NCBI GenBank assembly: GCA_963605745.1
Contig: CAVCWT010000074.1
Location: 1 to 6,035 of the forward strand
Origin: CAG-791 sp963605745
GTDB taxonomy: Bacteria; Bacillota; Clostridia; Lachnospirales; Lachnospiraceae
Reading direction: 5' to 3'
DNA: 6,035 bases
Shown: piece by piece, positions 1 to 5,293 of the stretch
How the letters are laid out: every line of letters begins with the position of its first letter
How positions within the stretch are numbered: the stretch's first letter is position 1
Notes under the pieces: generated by a model
The model's database searches: none
What the model saw: the letters and a program-made list of their open reading frames with translations, nothing else
Told to the model about the DNA's origin: nothing
Made by a program: the position numbers and the translations under genes

Positions 1-468
1 AACTACGCAGAGCATGTTGAGCTGGCAAAGCAGCTGGACGATAAAGGGAAACTGCCGGCCATCTTTATGGTCGTGGCGCCTGGATCGTGGACAGACGAAG
101 TATGGGACGACATCAGCCGGATGCGGACGCTGAACACGACACAGAGCAGACGCAGAGCGACAATGCACGTCTGCCCGCTGCAGCTTGACATTGTGGAGAG
201 AATCATCAATCGATACAGCAACAAGGGTGATCTGGTACTTGACCCGTTCGGCGGGCTGATGACGGTGCCGATGACAGCCGTGAAGATGGGCCGTAAAGGC
301 TACGGCATCGAGTTAAATACGGACTATTTTCGAGATGGTGTCGGATATCTGGATGCGGCAGAACGAGACGCGACATCACCGACACTGTTCGATTTTATCG
401 GCGAGGATAAAGGAGAGCCGGGGGCGCGGATGGAATCAGAGAAAGACCGGGAGACGGAAGCATCCTGA
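1..468 (+). CDS. DNA methyltransferase (N4-cytosine/N6-adenine type), C-terminal part
   Basis: This frame is open from the first base of the window, so the gene is cut off on the left; 155 residues of the C-terminal end are visible. Residues 77-90 hold the SAM-binding motif I as LVLDPFGGLMTVP, followed by the KMGRKGYGIELNTDYF segment that forms the next strand-helix of the Rossmann fold. The preceding HVCPLQLDIVERII segment is typical of phage methyltransferases in which motif I lies near the C-terminus and the catalytic DPPY-type motif lies upstream, here outside the window. Such enzymes transfer a methyl group from SAM to an exocyclic amino group of adenine or cytosine in DNA, and phages use them to evade restriction. 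No restriction partner follows, so an orphan enzyme is likely. The base specificity cannot be read from this fragment. The acidic tail after about residue 130 looks poorly conserved. Confidence 0.88.
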   Translation, partial: NYAEHVELAKQLDDKGKLPAIFMVVAPGSWTDEVWDDISRMRTLNTTQSRRRATMHVCPLQLDIVERIINRYSNKGDLVLDPFGGLMTVPMTAVKMGRKGYGIELNTDYFRDGVGYLDAAERDATSPTLFDFIGEDKGEPGARMESEKDRETEAS

Positions 469-501
469 GAGATTGAAGATATATGAAGAGGACGAAAATA
501 C

Positions 502-1209
502 GTGAAATGGAATCAGGTTTCGAAGCGGAATGCCGAAGGATATATGGATGAAACGGCATACATGGCGATGAAAAATACGATAGGGGGGGCTATGGAAAAT
601 ATTAACACGGGAGATATTTGGAAACGGCAGGGAAAAGACGGGCAGGAATATCCGGTATACATACTGAGAAGCTGGAAAGATGTGAGCGTCGTGCTGAGCC
701 TCGTAACACTGCAGCCGTATGATGGAGACGCAAGCCTTAAGATCCGCGCACAGGAAATGATGTGGGCAGATGCCAGAAAAGTAAGCTACTGCAATAACAA
801 GCAGCTGACAAACTATGTCCGGCAAGCATCAGATACGGAAATGAATGAGATTGAGGCAAAAGTTGCGGAAATGCTTTTCGGGGAAAACGCTGTAATACAT
901 GGAGAAGAAGACATTAACGTAGAGGATTCGAAGGCATATCAGGAGCTCCTGAAGGATGTCGAGAGCATGAAGGAGGAGCGCCAGAGCGCGGAGGAAACTG
1001 CACAGGAGCTCGCTGGAGAGATTGAGAAGCTTACGATGGAACTTGAAGAATACAAGCTGAGGGACGTAAAGAAGGAAAAGCCGGCAGCAGACAAGAAAGC
1101 TGTGGGCGAGCTGGAAAAAACCATCAAGAAGCTGAAGAAGGAAAATGAGATCTTAAAAAAGGAATACTTCGAGCTGTTTAGCAAAAAGGTCGAGGAAATG
1201 GCGAAATGA
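502..1209 (+). CDS. MazF/PemK-like barrel protein with C-terminal coiled coil
   Basis: This is a 235-residue phage protein if the GTG at 502 is used, which has AGAGGA nine bases upstream. Residues 37-126 resemble MazF/PemK family proteins: GDIW at 37-40 is the usual first strand, and the segment KVSYCNNKQLTNY...SDTEMNEIEAKVAEML (93-125) matches the family's closing part, where a 'D..RL...G.L...EM..V...L' pattern is normal. From about 140 to the end the protein is a Glu/Lys-rich coiled coil that MazF toxins lack. The conserved Arg-Pro after the first loop of MazF is replaced by Tyr-Pro at 50-51, so ribonuclease activity is doubtful. No antitoxin-like gene is adjacent. The start is uncertain: ATGs at 544, 562, 568 and 592 are in frame. 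The one at 592 has AGGGGG just upstream and would put GDIW at residues 7-10, the usual position in MazF. The fold call is inference from pattern; the role is unknown. Confidence 0.75.
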   Translation: MKWNQVSKRNAEGYMDETAYMAMKNTIGGAMENINTGDIWKRQGKDGQEYPVYILRSWKDVSVVLSLVTLQPYDGDASLKIRAQEMMWADARKVSYCNNKQLTNYVRQASDTEMNEIEAKVAEMLFGENAVIHGEEDINVEDSKAYQELLKDVESMKEERQSAEETAQELAGEIEKLTMELEEYKLRDVKKEKPAADKKAVGELEKTIKKLKKENEILKKEYFELFSKKVEEMAK

Positions 1210-1388
1210 AGCATGGCATGAAAAAAAACAAGTTGAACCGGTACGGCTCGGTGCTGGGGATATCGGTAATTTCAGGGCAGAAATTTCGGGAGAAACCGAA
1301 GAGGTGCGGGGCAAGCGAAGAAATGAACAAACTTATCGGAGGGAATTGGCAAAATGAAAACGGCAGCAGAACAGATACGTATAAATGA
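1206..1388 (+). CDS. doubtful 60-residue ORF, possibly frameshifted
   Basis: The ORF starts in an ATGA overlap with the previous stop and runs 60 codons, but its last 35 bases lie inside the next, better supported gene. The peptide is not recognised and shows no motif. After MKHGMKK the DNA has a run of eight A (1221-1228). If reading slips by -1 there, the frame continues for about 42 codons (including EPVRLGAGDIGNF and GETEEVRGKRRN) and stops with the TGA at 1355-1357, giving an exact ATGA overlap with the next gene at 1354. That geometry fits the operon better than the unshifted frame. Three explanations remain: a lost A in a homopolymer (mutation or read error), ribosomal or transcriptional slippage, or no gene at all. 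Confidence 0.35.
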   Translation: MKHGMKKNKLNRYGSVLGISVISGQKFREKPKRCGASEEMNKLIGGNWQNENGSRTDTYK

Positions 1389-1761
1389 AGACTATCTGAA
1401 TGGGTACATAGATGGCGAGGCAGCCGCGGGAAAAACGATCGCTTCGCTTAGGGAACGTTTGGATAAGGCGATGAATGAACACGAGGAGTTGCGTAAGAAG
1501 TATGAAGAGCTCCACAGGAAGCATGACATAGGATGCCTCCGGGCCGGCGATGTCGTGGAGACATCGGAGGGATACATCGCTGTGCTTGTCTCGGAAGACA
1601 CAGATGAATCCTGGAACATGGTGTATGAAAACCATGCGAGCGACAACATGACAAAGCGGTGCTTCCGAAAGACGGGCAAATACATAGATCTTGAGGGAAC
1701 CGCGTTCGCAGAGGTGTACAGACTCCTGAAGAGCTGGGAAGAGATAGATACAGACTGGTAA
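1354..1761 (+). CDS. hypothetical phage protein, helical N-terminus and small beta C-terminal domain
   Basis: The start at 1354 has a strong GGAGGG (1338-1343) ten bases upstream, and the 135-residue product reads cleanly to TAA. I do not recognise the family. Residues 1-58 are charged and helical, with a likely coiled coil at 29-56 (SLRERLDKAMNEHEELRKKY). Residues 61-135 are beta-rich, beginning CLRAGDVVETSEGYIAVLV, a pattern of short strands and turns compatible with a small SH3-like barrel, and ending in an amphipathic helix around AEVYRLLKSWEE. There is no signal peptide or membrane segment, so it should be cytoplasmic. It sits in the same operon between the MazF-like protein and the 1880 gene. 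The fold description is inference from residue pattern only. Confidence 0.8.
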   Translation: MKTAAEQIRINEDYLNGYIDGEAAAGKTIASLRERLDKAMNEHEELRKKYEELHRKHDIGCLRAGDVVETSEGYIAVLVSEDTDESWNMVYENHASDNMTKRCFRKTGKYIDLEGTAFAEVYRLLKSWEEIDTDW

Positions 1762-1772
1762 ATCTGTAAAAC

Positions 1773-1807
1773 AAAAAAAGGAGCCCGGGAGCGAGCATTA
1801 CCCGGGC
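1773..1807 (-). terminator. perfect 7-bp hairpin; terminator-like on the minus strand
   Basis: The arms GCCCGGG (1783-1789) and CCCGGGC (1801-1807) pair perfectly around an 11-nt loop. On the + strand the hairpin is followed by AAATGAAAG and cannot terminate. Read on the minus strand it is followed by TCC and seven T (complement of 1773-1779), the form of a rho-independent terminator. No minus-strand gene is visible here, so it may instead act on the + strand mRNA: AAGGA (1778-1782) lies directly before the left arm and an ATG (1810) two bases after the right arm, so folding would bring this ribosome binding site up to that start codon. Confidence 0.45.
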
Positions 1808-1809
1808 AA

Positions 1810-1883
1810 ATGAAAGAAGTACGAATTAGAAAAAGTATAACACAATGAGGGGACGAGCGAAAGGACAAAGGCACGGTCAATGA
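1810..1883 (+). promoter_or_regulatory. two tandem 12-codon ORFs, possible leader peptides
   Basis: ATG at 1810 opens the 12-codon ORF MKEVRIRKSITQ, whose TGA overlaps the ATG at 1845. That opens MRGRAKGQRHGQ, also 12 codons, whose TGA overlaps the ATG of the 1880 gene. Both peptides are basic and end in Gln. The chain would hand ribosomes to the 1880 gene by translational coupling. A TATAAC at 1836-1841 could also be a -10 element, but no good -35 is seen. Short ATGA-linked ORFs arise by chance in purine-rich DNA, so this is a suggestion only. Confidence 0.25.
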
Positions 1884-2344
1884 GTGAGAATACAACCAAG
1901 GGAACCTCAGAGAAGAGAGATCGGGGACCGACACAGGCGGAGCTGGACAGATACGTTAGGTCGATTGCCAGAGAGGGGGAAGCTCTTCTGTTGGCACTCG
2001 AGACAAGGGAAAACCAGAAGAAGCTGGACAGACTGATGCTGGAGATCAGACAGAGGAAAGACGACACCGCAGGGAAGCAAAAACTTGCAAAACCAAAGAA
2101 AAGACCGCCAGTGCCGATCGAGCCGGAACGAATAGAAAAGTTCATGCGGACATTGCGCCGGGGCGACAGAATTACCTACAGGATCGGGAAACCATGGGGC
2201 AAGCCGCGCAGGGGAGTGATTAAAAGGATATTCCCGCACATCGTCCTGCTTGAGGGGGGAACAAAGTCCGATACGGTTATGCCGTTCGATATTTTGAAAT
2301 GCGAACTTGGCCTTATTGATGATGGATGGAACTACGAAAAATGA
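1880..2344 (+). CDS. hypothetical phage protein with C-terminal SH3/KOW-like segment
   Basis: The 154-residue product starts at ATG 1880 with AAAGG (1867-1871) eight bases upstream. The family is not recognised. Residues 15-65 are charged and helical (TQAELDRYVRSIAREGEALL, then a Lys/Arg/Glu-rich helix), and 66-82 form a Lys/Pro linker with KPKKRPPVPIEP. Residues 92-142 (LRRGDRITYRIGKPWGKPRRG, VIKRIFPHIVLLEGG, DTVMPFDILKCELG) have the strand-turn pattern of a small barrel in which GDRITYR starts strand one; such domains commonly bind nucleic acid or protein. The basic linker fits nucleic acid binding. The stop overlaps the start of the ParB-like gene as ATGA, so the two are probably translationally coupled. 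The function is unknown. Confidence 0.8.
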   Translation: MSENTTKGTSEKRDRGPTQAELDRYVRSIAREGEALLLALETRENQKKLDRLMLEIRQRKDDTAGKQKLAKPKKRPPVPIEPERIEKFMRTLRRGDRITYRIGKPWGKPRRGVIKRIFPHIVLLEGGTKSDTVMPFDILKCELGLIDDGWNYEK

Positions 2345-3720
2345 TAGAAGAAAATAAAATTATTACGATGCTGAATATAGACTTGCTGCACCCGCATCCG
2401 GACAACCCTAGAAGAGAAGTCGGGGATGTGTCAGAGCTTGCGGACAGCATCAGAGAGAATGGCATTATGCAAAACCTCACGGTCATTCCAAATACAGAGG
2501 GTTTTAGGATACCGGGAGCGGCGGACTGGGAAGAGGAATACACCGTCCTGATTGGACACAGAAGACTTGCGGCAGCGAAACAGGCGGGCATCCGCAAGCT
2601 TCCTTGCGTTATTGTGGAAGGCATTCCCAGAGCGCAGCAGATTATGATCATGAATGGAGAAAACTCCCAGAGGCATGACCTCACGAAATACGAAGAGGGC
2701 GCGAGTTATCAGCTCATGCTCGACCTCGGCGAAACGGTAGACAGCATTGCGAAGGGCGTGGGCTTCTCTGAAAAGACGATCAAGAATCGTTTAGGTCTGG
2801 CAAGACTTGACGAGGACGTTCTGAACAGCAAGAGCTTTCAGCTCACAATCGAGGCAATCGAAGCACTGAACAAGATAGAAAACACGGAGGATGCCAACAA
2901 GATCATCAAGGAAGCGACTTCTGCGAAGGACATATTGTGGCGGGCAGAGAATTGCGTAAAGAAGAGGGCTGAAAAAGAGTTTGCCGGGAAGATAGAGGAA
3001 ATTCTGAGGGGGAAAGGCTTCCGTAGGATGAGTAACGAGAAGTATCAGGCGAAGCGCTGGAACCTCATTGATACGGTACGGTCACTATCGATCGGCGAAG
3101 ATGCATTCGAAGAACTGGACACTGTCAAGTATCAGCCGGGCATGATGTATGTCTATGATGAATCACTATATGGCAACGGCATGATCCGCCTGATAAAGCC
3201 GAAAGAGGAGGACCAGGAAGAGAAAAAAGCAGAAAGGGCAGCAGAACAAAAGAGGAAAGAGGTCACACAGAATAGAAAGAAACTGGAAGCTATGAAGACC
3301 GAGATGTCAAATGCATTCAAAAGCTATGCTGCGCATATCTTAGATCATTGGGTCAGACCGCAATGCAAAGAGGACGCCATGATAGCGAGGCTCTGGCGGG
3401 AGATGGTGAGAAGTGATGTGACCATAAATACATGCAGAGCAAAATCAGTACTGCAGAGCGTCGAGCGGATGAAGGATTATACCGAAGAGGATATACAGGA
3501 CATCCCGATGATGTATTGCATGCTCCTGCTATTGATGGAAAGCAGCTGGCGCGAGGTGGTGGACTATAACGGCTATTACGACAGGAAGAAGGCCGATACT
3601 TATATGGAAAAGTACAGGATCCTGCAGGAGTTCGGTTTCGCGATGCCGGATCCTGAGTGGCTGAAGCTGCTGGATGGCACGCATGAGCTCTATCGAAAAA
3701 AGGAAGAAAATGGCATTTAA
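2341..3720 (+). CDS. ParB/Spo0J-like N-terminal domain protein
   Basis: This 459-residue protein starts with a ParB N-terminal domain. Residues 14-50 include LLHPHPDNPR and LADSIRENGIMQNLTVIP; GHRRLAAAK at 72-80 corresponds to the GERR nucleotide-binding box, and ENSQRHDL at 107-114 to the ENLQRxDL box. A helix-turn-helix follows at about 131-152 (ETVDSIAKGVGFSEKTIKNR). The remaining 300 residues are not recognised and include a charged coiled coil at about 287-325. ParB proteins bind DNA sites and, in the studied cases, use CTP to clamp and slide on DNA. No ParA ATPase lies in the window, so partition is not shown; in phages such proteins often sit with replication genes. I prefer ATG 2341, which overlaps the previous stop as ATGA and has GGATGG ten bases upstream; ATG 2326 is possible. 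The His in GHRR replaces the usual Glu. Confidence 0.9.
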   Translation: MIEENKIITMLNIDLLHPHPDNPRREVGDVSELADSIRENGIMQNLTVIPNTEGFRIPGAADWEEEYTVLIGHRRLAAAKQAGIRKLPCVIVEGIPRAQQIMIMNGENSQRHDLTKYEEGASYQLMLDLGETVDSIAKGVGFSEKTIKNRLGLARLDEDVLNSKSFQLTIEAIEALNKIENTEDANKIIKEATSAKDILWRAENCVKKRAEKEFAGKIEEILRGKGFRRMSNEKYQAKRWNLIDTVRSLSIGEDAFEELDTVKYQPGMMYVYDESLYGNGMIRLIKPKEEDQEEKKAERAAEQKRKEVTQNRKKLEAMKTEMSNAFKSYAAHILDHWVRPQCKEDAMIARLWREMVRSDVTINTCRAKSVLQSVERMKDYTEEDIQDIPMMYCMLLLLMESSWREVVDYNGYYDRKKADTYMEKYRILQEFGFAMPDPEWLKLLDGTHELYRKKEENGI

Positions 3721-3973
3721 TCGTTTTAGTGATAATCAGCGAAAAGTTCCGTGCAAGGTGTGTGACAAGCATAAAGGTGACTGTCACGCACACTGTGCGG
3801 ATTATGCGCGTTTCCTGGAAGAAAAAGAAAAGACAAGAGCTGCCAGGGAGAAAACCCATCGGGGCGATATGGAGGCTTCCAGCGCACGACGTGAGAACAT
3901 CCAGGCGCTGCAGGCAAGAATGATAGGGCGTAAAGGCGACCGGCGAGGGCGCTGCTGGACGCATGAGCGGTGA
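3710..3973 (+). CDS. small Cys4 zinc-knuckle phage protein
   Basis: The likely start is ATG 3710, with AAAAAAGGAAG just upstream. This gives 87 residues and an 11-base overlap with the ParB-like gene; an earlier in-frame ATG at 3674 would lie much deeper inside that gene and has no clear ribosome binding site. Residues 15-32 read CKVCDKHKGDCHAHCADY: four Cys with spacing C-x2-C-x6-C-x3-C, followed by a Tyr. Small proteins with this CxxC...CHxxCxxY pattern are common in the replication and regulation region of phages of Gram-positive bacteria; they are thought to bind zinc but have no established function. The rest is a Lys/Arg/Glu-rich helix (35-70) and a basic tail. The last residues overlap the next gene. 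Confidence 0.75.
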   Translation: MAFNRFSDNQRKVPCKVCDKHKGDCHAHCADYARFLEEKEKTRAAREKTHRGDMEASSARRENIQALQARMIGRKGDRRGRCWTHER

Positions 3974-4211
3974 CATGATGAACAGAGGGTTTGAAGTGAT
4001 TGGAGATCCGTTTTACCTGCATGCCTTCTATATAGGAAAGCGGCCGGAAATTAAAAGAAGACACATCTATGAACTCCGGTGCATCTATGACGACAAGCTG
4101 GGCTATGTGGTGACGGTACTGGAAACGGGGAAGAGCTATTCTTATCCGGACAAGAGATGCGCGCTGGAAAAGCTGCGAAGAGACTGGCGGATAGTGAAAA
4201 TGGGGGAGTGA
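3963..4211 (+). CDS. small beta-rich hypothetical phage protein
   Basis: The 82-residue product overlaps the zinc-knuckle gene by 11 bases. ATG 3963 has no convincing ribosome binding site; ATGs at 3975 and 3978 are alternatives that would shorten it by four or five residues. Translational coupling to the upstream stop at 3971-3973 is likely in any case. The sequence alternates short strands (FYLHAFYIG, RHIYELRCIYDD, GYVVTVLETGKSYSY) and ends in a helix (KRCALEKLRRDW). I do not recognise the family. There is no signal peptide or membrane segment. The TGA stop lies inside the left arm of the large palindrome at 4205-4233, so the 3' end of the coding sequence is also part of that structure. Confidence 0.7.
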   Translation: MSGDMMNRGFEVIGDPFYLHAFYIGKRPEIKRRHIYELRCIYDDKLGYVVTVLETGKSYSYPDKRCALEKLRRDWRIVKMGE

Positions 4212-4233
4212 TTCGGAAAAACCGAATCACTCC
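4205..4233. repeat. perfect 12-bp inverted repeat with 5-nt loop
   Basis: The arms GGAGTGATTCGG (4205-4216) and CCGAATCACTCC (4222-4233) are exact complements around AAAAA. The left arm contains the stop codon of the upstream gene. No T-run follows on either strand, so it is not a standard rho-independent terminator. Its place about 70 bases before the CTTGAT motif and 115 bases before the HUH initiator gene fits an origin or protein-binding structure, although mRNA 3'-end protection is also possible. Confidence 0.8.
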
Positions 4234-4259
4234 ATCTGCATAAGGTGGAACATCGAGAT

Positions 4260-4276
4260 CCGACGGCGGGCGTCGG
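4260..4276. repeat. GC-rich 6-bp hairpin
   Basis: CCGACG (4260-4265) pairs with CGTCGG (4271-4276) around GCGGG. It is followed by a direct repeat of AAGGGC (4279-4284 and 4288-4293, nine-base period) and then CCTTTTC. The region between the two hairpins and the initiator gene holds no other gene. The hairpin and repeats could be initiator recognition elements; a weak terminator ending in the CTTTT at 4294-4298 cannot be ruled out. Confidence 0.55.
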
Positions 4277-4297
4277 CGAAGGGCTGCAAGGGCCTTT

Positions 4298-4333
4298 TCA
4301 AAAACTTGATTTAGCTATTAACTTTAGAACATA
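4298..4333 (+). other. candidate rolling-circle double-strand origin (nick region)
   Basis: The sequence AACTTGATTTAG at 4303-4314 contains CTTGAT (4305-4310). The nick site of the phiX174/pC194 initiator superfamily is CTTG with cleavage before AT; phiX174 has CAACTTGATATT. The resemblance continues: phiX174 has TAATAACACTATAGACCA after the nick, and here the bases are TATTAACTTTAGAACA (4316-4331). The predicted nick is between 4308 and 4309. The region is AT-rich, unlike its surroundings, and two hairpins lie upstream. The site is directly before the HUH initiator gene, although in phiX174 and many plasmids the origin may lie within or upstream of the rep gene. The motif match is seen directly; origin function is inferred. 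Confidence 0.5.
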
Positions 4334-4347
4334 GAAAGAGTGTTTAT

Positions 4348-5259
4348 ATGTATCTCAAGAAGACGTGGAAATTGAAGAACAGAATAGAAGTGAGAAAGTA
4401 CCACACTGCGAGATACGGAGTGAAGGGCGAGACCAGGAAGAAGAGAAACAAGCCGACAAAAGAGGAGGTGCAGAAGATCAATGAGCGGAATGCCATGAAG
4501 AAGCTGCTTCGTCTCATCAGGGCGAATTTCGAAACAGGAGACGCTCTCTTGACTCTCACCTTCGCTGAAGAGATGAGGCCGAAGACATTGGAAGAGGCAA
4601 GACGGATTCATGATATATTCATCCGGAGAATGAGGGCGAGATACAAGAAACAGGATATAGAGCTCAGGTGGATCTCAGCGGCGGAATTCATGAACAAGTA
4701 CGTCCATTTCCACATCATCATCAACAACATCCACGACTTCAACAGGATCATTCGAGAGTGCTGGACATGGGGCGGTGTAAACATTAGCCCGCTGTGGGAG
4801 AATGGGAACTATGAACAGCTGGCGGAGTACATGTTGAAGGAGACGAGCGAGACGGCGAAGATGACGGGTGTCCCTTTTTCTCAGAGATACAGAAGGAGCA
4901 GAAACTTGACTGATCCTGAGAAGGAGGCAAAGGTCGAAGTGGTCAAGGCTTCAAGCTGGCGGGATGAGCCGACGGTACCGAAGGAATATGCAAAGCAGGG
5001 GTATGTTCTGGACAAGGAGAGCGTTTATTCGGGCGTCGATGCCTGGGGCTATCCGTTCCAGGAATATGCCTTCGTCTCCTACGGAGCGAAAAAGGAGAAC
5101 AAGAAACGAACAGCCGGGAAAACGAGATCGAAGGGCCGGGCAGCTGGGTGCGGGAAGAAAAAGGCAGGCATCAAATTTAGAGGCGAAGAGCCACAAGAAG
5201 CTTGCGGACAAGCAGGCCGACCCCACAGAAAAGCCCGACATGGGCGCGCTCATCAGTGA
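4348..5259 (+). CDS. HUH-endonuclease rolling-circle replication initiator
   Basis: The 303-residue product has the three motifs of the pC194/phiX174-type HUH superfamily in the usual order. Motif 1 is ALLTLTF at 66-72. Motif 2 is YVHFHIII at 118-125, with metal-binding His120 and His122. Motif 3 is LAEYMLKE at 158-165, with Tyr161 as the likely nucleophile and Lys164 in the conserved YxxK position. Such enzymes nick one strand at the origin, stay bound to the 5' end through the Tyr and later rejoin the strand. A single Tyr in motif 3 is like pC194 RepA; the Glu that RepA uses four residues before Tyr is Gln157 here, with Glu156 beside it. Residues 180-190 hold RYRRSRNLTDP, a pattern common after motif 3 in phage initiators. 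GAAAGAG before ATG 4348 is a weak ribosome binding site. The last 55 residues are Lys/Arg/Gly-rich and overlap another frame, so the true C-terminus is uncertain. Confidence 0.88.
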   Translation: MYLKKTWKLKNRIEVRKYHTARYGVKGETRKKRNKPTKEEVQKINERNAMKKLLRLIRANFETGDALLTLTFAEEMRPKTLEEARRIHDIFIRRMRARYKKQDIELRWISAAEFMNKYVHFHIIINNIHDFNRIIRECWTWGGVNISPLWENGNYEQLAEYMLKETSETAKMTGVPFSQRYRRSRNLTDPEKEAKVEVVKASSWRDEPTVPKEYAKQGYVLDKESVYSGVDAWGYPFQEYAFVSYGAKKENKKRTAGKTRSKGRAAGCGKKKAGIKFRGEEPQEACGQAGRPHRKARHGRAHQ

Positions 5260-5293
5260 AATGAAGGCGGAAATCGAGACAGAGGGAAAATAA
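5066..5293 (+). CDS. small overlapping ORF in the +1 frame, start uncertain
   Basis: This frame stops with TAA at 5291-5293, and its last base starts the next gene (TAATG), a sign that a real gene ends here. The final 40 codons look coding: AKSHKKLADKQADPTEKP and MGALISEMKAEIETEGK form a polar then helical end. The start is unclear. ATG 5066 follows CAGGAAT and gives 75 residues; ATGs at 4964, 5003 and 5039 are also in frame, and ATG 5240 would leave only 17 residues. Most of it overlaps the basic 3' end of the initiator gene. It may be a separate small protein, or the true C-terminus of the initiator after a +1 shift. No family is recognised. Confidence 0.5.
   Translation: MPSSPTERKRRTRNEQPGKRDRRAGQLGAGRKRQASNLEAKSHKKLADKQADPTEKPDMGALISEMKAEIETEGK

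Noticed and set aside
1414..1437. GEAAAGKT in the 1354 gene fits the Walker A consensus GxxxxGKT.
   Set aside because: It lies inside a predicted helix without the preceding hydrophobic strand, there is no Walker B motif, and 135 residues are too few for a P-loop domain after it.
3353..3976. Long minus-strand ORF of 207 codons, and another of 180 codons at 1392-1934.
   Set aside because: Both lie opposite well supported + strand genes, their peptides are Ser/Pro/Arg/Leu-rich as expected for shadow frames, and neither has a motif or a clear ribosome binding site.
4205..4276. The two hairpins as a rho-independent terminator pair before the initiator gene.
   Set aside because: Neither is followed by a T-run; the only T-rich stretch (CCTTTTC at 4293-4299) lies after a poor, interrupted stem.
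4308..4336. A sigma-A promoter TTGATT...CATAGA before the initiator gene.
   Set aside because: The -10 matches only three of six bases and the -35 overlaps the proposed nick site; not supported well enough to list.
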